A stretch of DNA of 20,569 nucleotides from a virus. Below, one piece after another: positions 1 through 8,519 of the stretch. The stretch lies in IMG/VR virus record IMGVR_UViG_3300010401_000087, positions 1 through 20,569 of that record; one strand, 5' to 3'. The position numbers and the translations under genes were made by a program. The notes beneath the pieces were generated by a model, which was not told the DNA's origin, made no database searches, and saw only the letters and a list, made by a program, of their open reading frames with translations. Position 1 is the stretch's first letter; every line of letters starts with the position of its first letter.

Positions 1-32
1 CCGCTGGTCGGGACATCGGGAAAATTCAGCAT
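1..32 (-). CDS. 5' end of a further phage structural gene (partial)
   Basis: Reading leftward, an ATG at 32-30 opens a frame that stays open to the window edge and begins MLNFPDVPTSG. I recall this kind of opening (ML-N-F-P-x-x-P-T-x-G) from phage tail and tail-fibre proteins, so a structural protein is likely. It starts 4 bases after the stop of the 17-residue-repeat gene, as expected in this tightly packed operon. The ATG at 40-38, which overlaps that stop, meets a TGA after four codons and is not a credible start. Only ten codons are visible, so product and length cannot be stated. Confidence 0.5.
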   Translation of the reverse strand, partial: MLNFPDVPTS

Positions 33-36
33 GGCG

Positions 37-246
37 TCATCCCGTATTGATCAAAACCGCGGTCTGCCCGCTGGCGACCATGAGCGGCGGCGGCGTCACC
101 AGCAGCACCTCGCGCACCACGCCCGTAAGCAACGCGACGGTTGACGTGCTAAGCAGCACCTCGCGCACCACGCCAGCCGCGGTGGCGGCTGCGTTCGTTG
201 CGAGCAGGGTCTCGCGAACGGTGCCTGAATTGTTGATGTCGGTCAT
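37..246 (-). CDS. Small repeat protein of the tail module
   Basis: A 69-residue protein of unknown function. After an 8-residue leader it consists of three tandem copies of a 17-18-residue unit: TVRETLLAT..., VVREVLLST... and VVREVLLVT... (residues 9-25, 26-42, 43-60), then a short tail. It has no cysteines, no convincing signal peptide and no membrane span. The ATG overlaps the stop of the lectin-like gene (ATGA), so it is probably translationally coupled and made with the distal tail proteins. The periodic V-R-E-V-L-L pattern suggests beta-strand or beta-solenoid units, and a small tail-fibre accessory or chaperone role is a guess. The repeat is also visible in the DNA, with an exact 23-base repeat 51 bases apart. 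Confidence 0.7.
   Translation of the reverse strand: MTDINNSGTVRETLLATNAAATAAGVVREVLLSTSTVALLTGVVREVLLVTPPPLMVASGQTAVLINTG
101..174 (-). repeat. 23-bp direct repeat coding for the V-R-E-V-L-L unit
   Basis: Bases 101-123 and 152-174 are identical. The 51-base spacing equals 17 codons, so the repeat stays in frame and underlies the protein repeat of the small tail-module gene. This points to duplication of a coding unit and not to a regulatory iteron. Confidence 0.75.
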
Positions 247-1742
247 GACTCAACCTTGACGCCGCTCTGCGCCGCGTTGAGCGCCGCCAGCGTCCACGCC
301 GCCGCGGTGGCCGGGTCGGTCGGGAACAGAGTGGTGAGCCAGCCGTAGCCGGTGCCGGGCGCGAGCGCGCCGGCGCTGCCGCCGCTATCGGTCGCGCCTG
401 ACTTCATGCGCAGGGAGACGGTCTTTGCCCCGGCGTCGCTCTTGCTGACGCTGGCCTTGACGGCCACGGTATAGATCGCCGAAGGCGTTGCGGAGAGCGC
501 CGGGTATGAGTAGAGGTCTTCCTCGCCGACATTTGCTTCGAACACATAGCTTTGACTGCCCTGCGGCGGCGATTGCTGGGTGTACCAATTCGCGCTCGCC
601 GTCACGTTGCCCCAGATTACCGCCGCCACCGCAGCCGCGGTGCCGCTTGCCGTTCCCGGCGCACCAGAGGCAAAACTCGCGGTTACCGTCCGGTCGGTGT
701 TTGTGCCGTCGAGTCCGCTCAAACTGGAGGCGAGCACGATATCGTTCATCACGCCGATCCAGTATTGCGTCCCGGCCGTCAGCGCCTGCGGCGTCGTCAG
801 CGGCATCGTTCTGTTGGTTCCCGACGTGATGCCCGTCACCGTCGAGCCCGCCGACATCAATGAATTCGGCAATCCCGCGCTATCGGAGTAGATGACCGGC
901 CGCAACTGGATCGAAGCATTCGTTGCCACCGGGGAAATCGACACTGCATTGATCGTGCAGTTGACTGCCGGCGTCACCGGCCGCAACCGCATTTGATTTA
1001 CCGCCATGCCCTGCGCCGCCGCGATCCGCGACACGCTAGACCCGACAATAGCCGCCCCCGCCGCGAACTGCACCGTGCTGCCGTCGCCGGTCGGGAATTG
1101 CGTCTCGATGCGCGGCGAGGTCAGCAGAACCGCGTTGTTTGCGCTGCCGCTGGCATCGAACAGGTAGAGGTCGTCAACCACGAAATTCACGCTTACATTG
1201 CCGGCGATTACTTGCAGGCCGCTCGCACTGCTGTTGGCCGTGTTTGTTGTGTCACCCGAGCCGGAAAGAATAGATACGCCGTCGAGCCACAACTGATAGC
1301 TTCCGGCATTGTTGAATGTTATATCCCACTCAAGATAATGCACTGAGCTTGCTGTTATTGTTGCGGTCGATGTGCCCAATATGGTGCCGGCGCTATAAGA
1401 CCCGCTGCGGACGGCGATGGTTCCCGCACTGTTGATGCAAATACCCGCCTGATTGCTGGCGACATCGATAAATTGAATACCGCAGACGCCGGCCAAAGTA
1501 CTGGAGAACCGAAGGCCGCCAATCAACCGCGCATAACTACCGGGCAGGGTCTTGTTTATGCTAACGGCGGCGCCGGTGATTTGTAGCGCATACCCTGTTG
1601 CACTCAACCCCGCCACGATCGCCAAGGTTGGCGGCCCGGTGGTTGAACTCCACTCGCCCGCCGTCAGCAGTGCCGCAACCCCCGCCGAGTTGGTGTTCGC
1701 CGAGCCATACTTGTCAAAAGATTCAAGGAATAAGCAAGCCAT
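243..1742 (-). CDS. Tail structural protein with concanavalin A/LamG-like domain
   Basis: A 499-residue secondary tail protein. The first ~200 residues look like a jelly-roll lectin (LamG/ConA-like) fold: an ESFDKY opening, alternating beta strands, the pattern HYLEWDITFNNAGSYQLWLDG and a closing VNFVVDDLYLFD. Domains of this kind bind glycans on the host surface, so a receptor-binding or decoration role is inferred. The remaining ~300 residues are Ser/Thr/Ala-rich beta structure with the pattern LTAGTQYWIGVMN, seen in phage tail proteins. I start it at the ATG at 1742 and not at the TTG six bases upstream, because the ATG sits just after the preceding stop (TGAGCATG). Parts of the lectin-like region are clearly less GC-rich than neighbouring genes. 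Confidence 0.75.
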   Translation of the reverse strand: MACLFLESFDKYGSANTNSAGVAALLTAGEWSSTTGPPTLAIVAGLSATGYALQITGAAVSINKTLPGSYARLIGGLRFSSTLAGVCGIQFIDVASNQAGICINSAGTIAVRSGSYSAGTILGTSTATITASSVHYLEWDITFNNAGSYQLWLDGVSILSGSGDTTNTANSSASGLQVIAGNVSVNFVVDDLYLFDASGSANNAVLLTSPRIETQFPTGDGSTVQFAAGAAIVGSSVSRIAAAQGMAVNQMRLRPVTPAVNCTINAVSISPVATNASIQLRPVIYSDSAGLPNSLMSAGSTVTGITSGTNRTMPLTTPQALTAGTQYWIGVMNDIVLASSLSGLDGTNTDRTVTASFASGAPGTASGTAAAVAAVIWGNVTASANWYTQQSPPQGSQSYVFEANVGEEDLYSYPALSATPSAIYTVAVKASVSKSDAGAKTVSLRMKSGATDSGGSAGALAPGTGYGWLTTLFPTDPATAAAWTLAALNAAQSGVKVES

Positions 1743-1744
1743 GC

Positions 1745-3988
1745 TCAAGTCTCGTGTCCGACCAGCGTGCAGTAGAAATTTGCCAGCGTGCTATCGGCGA
1801 TAGCTGGCCCGACGAGCCGGATGACATCGCCTTGGGCGAGGCTGACGGCGGTGCCGCCGGCCGTGGCGAAGGTCGGCGTGATGCTGGCCGCCGCAATCGT
1901 GATGGTGCCGACCTGAGTGAATGTGTTGGGCGACGCATTCAAGGCGCGCTCGACGCTGATGACGGTGCTCGCGGTAGCATTGGCGGTGCCGCCGGCCTGG
2001 CTGACGTGCCCGGCATAGCTGCCGAAATTCGCTGGGATGGTGACCGCGATCGATGCCCGATGCATGCCGAGCAACTGGCTGCTGCCGAGCACGCCGCCGG
2101 TGTAGGAGAACCCGAGATTGTATTTCGGCGGGGTAGGCGCGGCGGAACTATTCGCGATGACCCACTGCGACGAGGTGCCGTCGCTGTAATAGATGTAAAG
2201 CTGGCCGCTGACGCTATCCCACCACATTGCTCCCGCGGTTGGGGAGCCTGGTGGGGTGTCGGCTATCGTGATGCTGGCGCCGCCGCCGCCGGCCGCCCAT
2301 GACGGATCGGCTGCGGTGCCGCCCGTGGTCAGCACCTGGCCCGCGGTGCCCGCCGGAAGCGCGGCCCATCCTGCGGCGCCGCGGTAGAGCACCATGCCGC
2401 GTGCGCTGCCGAACACGGCGTCGAACAGATTGCTCGGCGTGACGGCCGAGGCTGCTGCGGTCGAGCCGCTGACGTTGCCGAGCACCGTCTTGTCGGCAAT
2501 CGGCGCGCTCGACGGCACGGCGGCCCAGGCAGGGTTTGCCGCAGCGCCTGCCGTAGTCAGCACCTGACCGCTGGTGCCGGGTGCCAGGATCACCCAGCTC
2601 GTGGCGTTGCGGTAGAGCAACGCGCCCTGTGTGGCACCGAATACGCTGTCGAAATAAAGGCTCGCGGTCGTTGCGACCGGGGCGGCGCTGCCGCCGCTGG
2701 TATTGGCGAGCATCGACAGGTTGGCGACATTCGCCAGCGACACCGTGCCGACGCCCGTGATTGGCGCGCCGCCCGTGGTGATGCCGGTGCCGGCGGAAAT
2801 GCTGGTGACGGTGCCGGTACCGGCGGGCGCATCCCAAACCGGGTCTGCGGTCGGCCCCTGCGTTTTGAGATAGTACCCGCTCGTCCCGGCGGCGAGCGCG
2901 ACCCAGCCGCCGCCCGCCCGCATCAGGATCGAGCCGCGGGCATTGCTCATAACCGCGTCCAGAAGGCCGCTGAGCGTGGTCGGCGTCGGCGCGGTCGTGG
3001 TGCCGCTGGTATTGGCCAGCAGCGTGCCAGTGGCCACGGGAGCGAGCGCCAGCGTGCCCGTGGCGACGAGCGGGTTCGGGCTCGCGGCGATGCCGGTGCC
3101 GGCGGTGATCGAGGTGACGCCGGCCCCCGCGGCGGCCCATTGCACATCCGCTCCGGGGCCGAGGGTCTTTAGGAAATAGCCCGACGTTCCCGGCGGCAGC
3201 GCCACCCAGCCGGAAGCACCGCGATAGATCGTGGAGCCGCGGACGGTGGTACCCAGGACGTAATCGAGAAAATCGGAGAGCGTGTTGGGAACGGCCGGCG
3301 CGACAACCCCAGCGATGTTCGCCATCATCGTGCTGTTCGGCGCGGTCATGCCCGCCGGCAGCGCATCCACATATGCCTTGGTGGCAACGTCGCTCGGTCC
3401 CGTGGGCGGCGGCATCCCGCTGATCGTGCCGCCCGTGATGTCAACGGCCCACGAGTCTTGGTAAGACATCGTGCCGAGGCGGATATTCACCCACTTCGCA
3501 ACATCCGCCTTCCACGTCAGGAAGTCCTGATCTTGAAGGCTGGTGATCGCGACGTCGGGCAACGCCGAGAGGCTAGCATCGGCCGAACCAAACAACTGCA
3601 CCAGAGCGGGCTCGCCGCCGACCTGGATGTTCGGGTCGAAGAAGCTTCCCGAGGTGTGGTCGTGCTCGACCAGATAGATGCCGGTGTTCGCAACGTTGAA
3701 TACGTCGAGCGTGACGTATGGGGTGTTCGGTTGCCATTCGTCCCGCCACCGCATCACCAGCACCGGGATGGTGAACGGACCCATGACCTCCCCATTGTTG
3801 AGGACGATGGTCATCTGCGTCCCGCTCATCGTGATCGATTCGATCCCGTTGGGGAGCGCGGGGTTGTCTTCCAGGTTCAGGACGGCGCTGGCGAGTTCCC
3901 AGAAATTAGTATCGACCTCCGACGCCTGGAGGTTGGCGCCCTTGCCCGGCCCCCACGGGCCGACCGTGCGGAAGGTTAGGTCTACCAT
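1745..3988 (-). CDS. Tail fibre protein with four tandem repeats
   Basis: A 747-residue protein with tail-fibre architecture. Residues 1-80 form an N-terminal domain probably used for attachment (WGPGKGANLQASEVDTNFW). Residues ~80-125 look like a small carbohydrate-binding module (W-R-D-E-W...Y...D-V-F...G-I-Y-L-V). Residues ~195-215 carry the trimeric-fibre motif DVATKAYVDAL. Four copies of a ~66-residue unit follow at about 222-288, 323-388, 426-491 and 502-567, each with LANTSG, rGxxLYRG, GTSGxxLKT and ADPxWA. A unique C-terminal domain (~580-747) ends in CTLVGHET and is the likely tip. The ATG overlaps the upstream stop by 7 bases. The role in host recognition is inferred from architecture; I did not identify a receptor. 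Confidence 0.8.
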   Translation of the reverse strand: MVDLTFRTVGPWGPGKGANLQASEVDTNFWELASAVLNLEDNPALPNGIESITMSGTQMTIVLNNGEVMGPFTIPVLVMRWRDEWQPNTPYVTLDVFNVANTGIYLVEHDHTSGSFFDPNIQVGGEPALVQLFGSADASLSALPDVAITSLQDQDFLTWKADVAKWVNIRLGTMSYQDSWAVDITGGTISGMPPPTGPSDVATKAYVDALPAGMTAPNSTMMANIAGVVAPAVPNTLSDFLDYVLGTTVRGSTIYRGASGWVALPPGTSGYFLKTLGPGADVQWAAAGAGVTSITAGTGIAASPNPLVATGTLALAPVATGTLLANTSGTTTAPTPTTLSGLLDAVMSNARGSILMRAGGGWVALAAGTSGYYLKTQGPTADPVWDAPAGTGTVTSISAGTGITTGGAPITGVGTVSLANVANLSMLANTSGGSAAPVATTASLYFDSVFGATQGALLYRNATSWVILAPGTSGQVLTTAGAAANPAWAAVPSSAPIADKTVLGNVSGSTAAASAVTPSNLFDAVFGSARGMVLYRGAAGWAALPAGTAGQVLTTGGTAADPSWAAGGGGASITIADTPPGSPTAGAMWWDSVSGQLYIYYSDGTSSQWVIANSSAAPTPPKYNLGFSYTGGVLGSSQLLGMHRASIAVTIPANFGSYAGHVSQAGGTANATASTVISVERALNASPNTFTQVGTITIAAASITPTFATAGGTAVSLAQGDVIRLVGPAIADSTLANFYCTLVGHET
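2288..3325 (-). repeat. Four ~66-aa coding repeats of the tail fibre
   Basis: Degenerate tandem units encoding L-x-N-x-S-G ... R-G-x-x-L-Y-R-x-A-x-x-W-x-x-L-x-x-G-T-x-G. Start-to-start distances are about 101, 103 and 76 residues. The first two share a Y-F/Y-L-K-T version and the last two a Q-V-L-T-T version, suggesting two rounds of duplication. The first two linkers also share a TAGTGI/SAGTGI motif. Confidence 0.75.
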
Positions 3989-4806
3989 TGCGGGCGCTTC
4001 GACCTCAGCAGACGGGATGCCCGCTGCGCTTCCGCTAAGGAGGTAGGAAGGGGCAGCCCGCGGCTGCCGCCGATTGGCATTACCTCGCCATTATCGAGAA
4101 ACGCAACCGGCGGCCCGTATACCGGATGGTATTCGGGAGGAATTTCCGGACAGAGCCCCTGGATAGTCACCTCCATCGGATAAAAAGCAAAATAGTCATT
4201 GTAGGGAGGATTAACTATCCACAGCGGGCCGCCGTAACTAGGATCAAACCGGGTCACATCTGTCGGGTCTACCTCGTCGGATGCGGACACCCACGGATTA
4301 GTGCCCACGTTGTAGGTCCACGTAAAACCACCCGTAAAATGCAAATATACTGCATCCGGGCCGGTGGGCATGGGGACGCCTAAGAAATTCCAGTAATGGC
4401 TGTAATTCACCGGCGGTCCCATGTGGACGAAACCGAGGGTGCGAGGATCGGACGCGCCTGGCCCGGTTTCACGAACAGTTACCACGTAGGTATCCGTGTT
4501 CATTACAATCACACACGGGACTTCTACATCATAAAATCCGAAGTAGATGCCGCCCGACGTAAGGGTGACGCCCACGATCCAGCCGACGCCGTAGTTTCTG
4601 CTCGCAGGGTTACGAACTTCAAATGGATTTCCGATTGGGCTGGTTATGGTGTTCGGATTGCCCGGGGCCACACTATAGGAGAAGGTGCCGCATCGTATTA
4701 TGCGGTCCCCGTCGCCATCAGGCGGTGGATCGGGCGGTTTCTTCTTGCCGCCGTGTATGCCGACGATCCGGTCGAACGGAAACTCGACGTAAACCGGAGG
4801 GCACAT
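3982..4806 (-). CDS. Unrecognised tail-module protein, low-GC
   Basis: A 274-residue protein that I do not recognise. It is rich in Pro, Gly, Tyr and Trp, with many aromatic residues spread along its length, as in beta-rich secreted or virion-surface proteins. After a charged, proline-rich stretch (GGKKKPPDPPPDGDGD, residues ~19-34) there is a predicted beta-rich body and then a short basic C-terminal tail (residues ~255-274). It has no catalytic motif, signal peptide or membrane span. It starts one base after the preceding stop (TGAGATG) and its own stop overlaps the tail-fibre start, so it is part of the operon. Its DNA is markedly less GC-rich than the head genes, with several 60-base lines at 43-57% G+C. 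A minor tail or baseplate role is inferred from position only. Confidence 0.65.
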   Translation of the reverse strand: MCPPVYVEFPFDRIVGIHGGKKKPPDPPPDGDGDRIIRCGTFSYSVAPGNPNTITSPIGNPFEVRNPASRNYGVGWIVGVTLTSGGIYFGFYDVEVPCVIVMNTDTYVVTVRETGPGASDPRTLGFVHMGPPVNYSHYWNFLGVPMPTGPDAVYLHFTGGFTWTYNVGTNPWVSASDEVDPTDVTRFDPSYGGPLWIVNPPYNDYFAFYPMEVTIQGLCPEIPPEYHPVYGPPVAFLDNGEVMPIGGSRGLPLPTSLAEAQRASRLLRSKRPQW

Positions 4807-4807
4807 C

Positions 4808-5257
4808 TCAGCCTCCGGCCGCTGTGGTGTTGTTGATGAGCTTCATGGTGGCTTTAAACTTATCCGGGTCGGCGCTCTGGTTCGTGCTTATATTGGGATT
4901 GCTGAAGGTCGGATTGACCGACTGAACCTGTCCCGCAGAACTCGGTTGCCAGTAGCCGCCATAGCGTATCTTGTCGAAAACGACCCTGTTGGCTCGCTCC
5001 ACATCGACCCAGACATTGCCCGTGTCGTCGGTAGTGCCGGTGATCCGAACGGTTTCGGTGTCGCGGTTGATCTCGTCGTATTCCTCGCGGTGCTTGCGCG
5101 TGTTGAACCCTTGCTCGTAATACACCACGTCCGGAAGGTCGGCCTCGCCGCCCCACGTCAGGATCGCCGTTTCCGTGCTTGCCTTGGGCGTCGAGTGAAT
5201 GATGACGCGGCCGTGGCTATCGGGCGCCTGGAATGGTCTGACGACATATTCGAGCAT
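4808..5257 (-). CDS. Unrecognised small tail protein
   Basis: A 149-residue protein of unknown function lying between the hub-like gene and the low-GC gene. It has mixed alpha/beta character, with an acidic central segment (REEYDEINRDTETVRITGTTDD) and an Asn/Ser/Thr-rich C-terminus. It has no transmembrane helix and no enzyme motif. The ATG at 5257 is preceded by GGAG with 8 bases of spacing, a good ribosome binding site. The upstream stop lies only 5 bases before the ATG. Its place among distal tail genes suggests a minor structural protein. Confidence 0.65.
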   Translation of the reverse strand: MLEYVVRPFQAPDSHGRVIIHSTPKASTETAILTWGGEADLPDVVYYEQGFNTRKHREEYDEINRDTETVRITGTTDDTGNVWVDVERANRVVFDKIRYGGYWQPSSAGQVQSVNPTFSNPNISTNQSADPDKFKATMKLINNTTAAGG

Positions 5258-5262
5258 CGCCC

Positions 5263-8037
5263 CTACTCCGGTGGTGGTGCCCGCAGATCAATCGTCTGCG
5301 GGATCGCCAACAAACTAACCGCTGGCAGAAAATCCGTGTGGTATTCCGAGCCAGTGACCGGCTTCAGATCGAGCGTTACCGTGCTGACCATGTGTTTCAT
5401 TGTCGTCCACGGATCGGACAATCCGCTGTTGTTGGGAAAAGATTGATTTTGGAACTTGCCCAACTCCGTCGTCTGCTGCGTATAGCCGTGGGTCACCGTG
5501 CAGGAATTGATCACCGTCGCCGTCGTCAGATTGTTAAGGTCGAGGCCATCGTCGACGACCGAAAACTGGTCGAGGGTCTGATAGGCCAACTCATCGGTCA
5601 GCAGCATGTACTGGCCGCCGGCCACCACCTGATAGCCATCAGCGACGTAATCGGCCTCGACATAGGACGGAATGCCCGTCGCGGCGGTCGCCGGGTTGCC
5701 ATTCCCGATGGTCGCGCCCAGAGTGAATTCGCCCCACATGCCGGCTTCATTCACGGTGATCCGGTATTGCTTGACCTTGCCGATCGCGCTGCCGCCGGGG
5801 ATGCGTCGATCGAACAGCGCCACCGAGTGCCGCAACGAGATCGCAATCGCCGTGGGAAAGTCGACCGCGAAGGTGATCTCGACCGACCGGGCGGCCGCGC
5901 GCAGCTTGGCGCGAGCCGCCAGCAGCAGGTATTCGAACGAGGCCGCACCCCGATCCGACTGAAAGTAGGAGCGGAACGCCGCAGAGCCTATGGGCACGCC
6001 GCCGCCCGGGTCGATCCCTTCGGCGATGGTATCCGATGAATAGGAAATCTCTTCGGTAGCGCCGCCGCCCGCGTTGTCGATCACCTGGTCCATGATGTCC
6101 GCCACCATGACCGCGCGAACCGTTTCGGTTCTTTTCCGGCTGGCTTTGTAGTGCAGGATCATCCGTATGGAATACGGATTGAGGGCGAAGCTCCAAGTCC
6201 AGGTGCCATGTTGGATGAAGACGTTGAAGTCGGTTTGATCCTCGGGCGGCGCGTTCGTGTCGGGACGTTCGTTGGCGGGCGGCGGGCCGATATAGGTCAG
6301 GTTTAAGTGGTAGCCTTCGATAAACGGCGCGTTGCCGCGTACCGCGTCCGACATATAGGAGAGCGGCTTGCCGTCCGGCCCGTTGCCCGAAGCAACCTCC
6401 CAGCCGCCGCCAATGCTCGTGCCGGGTGTCGGCCAACTGCTTTTTAGCGATGAGCCGTTAAAGGTGTAGATCAAACCGCCGCCGGAAATCCGTGTCCCGA
6501 TGATCTTGGTCTTGATCCCGGTAAAGGGCGTCCGCACCGGGTTGCCGGCGGCGCCGAAGGCCGAGATTAGCGGCCCGGTTACGTCGATGAACCCTTCCGC
6601 TTCCTGCATCCACTCAACGGTGCCTGAGACCGTGACGTGCCGCAGCGGCGCATCGCCGAAGCTCATGCTGAAATTGTCGTAAAAAGCCTGATCCTCGCGG
6701 ACCTCCCAGACGCCCGCTTCGCCTTCGATGATGTCGCTGGCGGTTACGTCCAGGCTCACCCGATCGGTGTGCCAAAGCGCGGAATAGGCTTCCAGCACCG
6801 TGTCCGGGTTGCCCGCGTCCTGCGCCAGCCACACCGGGTCCCAGGCAGGCAGGGTCATCATCGAATTGGCGAGCGCTTGCTTCTGGCTCGCGTAATCCTC
6901 CGGTCGCGCGAGAAACTGCAACTGGATGATCTCGTCGGTGGCGAGGCGCGGTATCGCCACCAGCCGCCCATTGAACAAGGGAACGGGATCAGGATTGCCG
7001 GCGATGCTCAGCCAGCACCACAAGTTCCGTCCGGTCGCCAGATAGCCGATGCCGCTGTTTTTGATGTCGATGGTCAGGGTGCAGAATTCGCCCTCGGTTT
7101 GTTCCAGGGTGATCGCCAGCACCTCTTCGTCGAACCGCAGGTGCGTCGCCGGATCGAACGGCTCACTTTCGGAACGCGGCCCGGTGATTGTCAGGATCGC
7201 GCCATCCTCGGCGGACGCGACGGATTGATCGAGTTCGATCGAGGTCGCACCGGCCGGCGGCGCGATGAACGTGGTCCCGACCGGGATGCCGTTGCCGCTG
7301 ATGTTGTAGCGCGCCCCTTCGGTCAGACCGGCCAGGGCTTCCGATGGGATGTTGGTGACCTGATACCAGGGGACGATCCCGCTCGACCACGTGTCGTTGG
7401 CAAAGCCGGTGATCTGAAACGTCGCATAGCCCGTCGCGGTCGCGAACACCCCTTGCGGGTCCACCGTCGTATTCCCCGCGTCGTCGGTCGTCGCGGCGAA
7501 CGTCCAGATCGGCACGAGCCCGTCGCCGTGATAGGCGAACCAGGCGCTCGGCACCGGCAGCGTCTCGGTGTTGTCGGTGCCCGGAACCCAGGTGTAACCG
7601 ATGCCCGGCCCCGAAATCCCGTAGATGCCCTCCATGACATCCAGCGGCCCGCCAAAATCGACAAAGCTCGAATCCGCCGTGGTCTGGCCGTCGCGCCGGT
7701 AGAGCGGGACCGCCTCAAGCGCGGTGAAGGTCGCCGACTTGCGCGTCTCGGTCGCCGGCACGCTGAGATTGATCGCGCCGTTGGACAATACCGTTTCGTC
7801 GTAGATGAAGATTGTGCCCGGCGTGATGCCGTCGCCTTGCGGCAGGTACAGCTTCCCGACCGTAAGCGTGTCTCCGATGTTGCCCAGGTTAGTGATCTGC
7901 GACTTGCCGTCCTCGATGTCGCCGACGAGCGTGATTTCCCGAACCTGGCCGCCATGCGTGTTGCCGGTGGTGACGACGGTTACCTGCTCGGCCGTGATCC
8001 CACCGCTCCACGCGAAATAGAACGGCCCGCCCGGCAT
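5263..8037 (-). CDS. Large tail hub / host-specificity-like protein
   Basis: At 924 residues this is the largest product here and comes soon after the tape measure, where phages encode the central tail hub. Residues ~50-95 and ~226-287 are two related beta modules (...G-D-G-I-T-P-G-T... and ...G-N-G-I-P-V-G-T...). Residues ~300-400 form a beta-rich domain (EEVLAITLEQTEGEFCTLTI). The C-terminal part (~690-780) has YLLLAARAKLRAAARSVEI, DRRIPGGSAIGKVKQYRI and GEFTLGATIGNG, a pattern I associate with hub-type tail proteins of alphaproteobacterial prophages. I start it at the ATG at 8037, which overlaps the previous stop (TGATG); an in-frame start 15 codons upstream would intrude into that gene. 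The hub assignment is inference from position and pattern. Confidence 0.7.
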   Translation of the reverse strand: MPGGPFYFAWSGGITAEQVTVVTTGNTHGGQVREITLVGDIEDGKSQITNLGNIGDTLTVGKLYLPQGDGITPGTIFIYDETVLSNGAINLSVPATETRKSATFTALEAVPLYRRDGQTTADSSFVDFGGPLDVMEGIYGISGPGIGYTWVPGTDNTETLPVPSAWFAYHGDGLVPIWTFAATTDDAGNTTVDPQGVFATATGYATFQITGFANDTWSSGIVPWYQVTNIPSEALAGLTEGARYNISGNGIPVGTTFIAPPAGATSIELDQSVASAEDGAILTITGPRSESEPFDPATHLRFDEEVLAITLEQTEGEFCTLTIDIKNSGIGYLATGRNLWCWLSIAGNPDPVPLFNGRLVAIPRLATDEIIQLQFLARPEDYASQKQALANSMMTLPAWDPVWLAQDAGNPDTVLEAYSALWHTDRVSLDVTASDIIEGEAGVWEVREDQAFYDNFSMSFGDAPLRHVTVSGTVEWMQEAEGFIDVTGPLISAFGAAGNPVRTPFTGIKTKIIGTRISGGGLIYTFNGSSLKSSWPTPGTSIGGGWEVASGNGPDGKPLSYMSDAVRGNAPFIEGYHLNLTYIGPPPANERPDTNAPPEDQTDFNVFIQHGTWTWSFALNPYSIRMILHYKASRKRTETVRAVMVADIMDQVIDNAGGGATEEISYSSDTIAEGIDPGGGVPIGSAAFRSYFQSDRGAASFEYLLLAARAKLRAAARSVEITFAVDFPTAIAISLRHSVALFDRRIPGGSAIGKVKQYRITVNEAGMWGEFTLGATIGNGNPATAATGIPSYVEADYVADGYQVVAGGQYMLLTDELAYQTLDQFSVVDDGLDLNNLTTATVINSCTVTHGYTQQTTELGKFQNQSFPNNSGLSDPWTTMKHMVSTVTLDLKPVTGSEYHTDFLPAVSLLAIPQTIDLRAPPPE

Positions 8038-8519
8038 CAGACCTCTTCCAGCGACAGCTTCCAGGTATAAGCAGCCGCCCACTCGTCCCGCTCGATCTCA
8101 TGCTCGACGATCAGCATCAAGAGCTGCGGCCGGTAGTAGCTGAAATCGCCCTCGAACCGCAGGCTCCCGGGAACCGCGGTGCGCGACGGCGCCCCGCCGG
8201 CGGTCAGAAACGCCGTCTCGACATGGCTCGACACGGTGACCGCCATCCCGACGAAGAGGCCGTCCAGCGCCGGCGGCGCCATGTCCGCGCCGCTGACTTC
8301 GAGGCGATACTTCCACATCTGCGGCGCCGCTACGCTGACCAGGGTCCCGTTAACCGTCCGCCGTAGTTTATCGAGCCCCTGCGCCGCGTCGATCGGTCGA
8401 AGCGTGCCCTTGAGCGCGCGCGCCGAAAGCGGGTTGACCCCGGGCGGCCCAGGCGAGGCCGCCATATCGAACTCGATGTCGAGGGTGGTGAATTCATATG
8501 GCCCCCAGGTCGGCGGCAT
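8037..8519 (-). CDS. Minor tail protein, possible distal-tail-like
   Basis: A 160-residue protein between the tape measure and the hub-like gene, the slot usually taken by a distal tail protein. The sequence (MPPTWGPYEF...) is beta-rich: ...WKYRLEVSG, a hydrophobic GLFVGMAVTVSS strand, SLRFEGDFSYYRPQLLMLIVEHEIE, and a C-terminal YTWKLSLEEV. These strand patterns would suit a tube-like or distal-tail fold, but I cannot name the family. The frame is open far upstream over the tape-measure gene, but the ATG at 8519 sits in a TGATG overlap with the tape-measure stop and gives a compact product, so I chose it. Its own stop again overlaps the next start. Confidence 0.75.
   Translation of the reverse strand: MPPTWGPYEFTTLDIEFDMAASPGPPGVNPLSARALKGTLRPIDAAQGLDKLRRTVNGTLVSVAAPQMWKYRLEVSGADMAPPALDGLFVGMAVTVSSHVETAFLTAGGAPSRTAVPGSLRFEGDFSYYRPQLLMLIVEHEIERDEWAAAYTWKLSLEEV

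Noticed and set aside
6637-8070. Long plus-strand open frame opposite the hub-like gene
   Set aside because: Arg/Asp/Gly-rich translation without recognisable domains, fully antisense to a coherent beta-rich tail protein. Such frames are common in GC-rich DNA.
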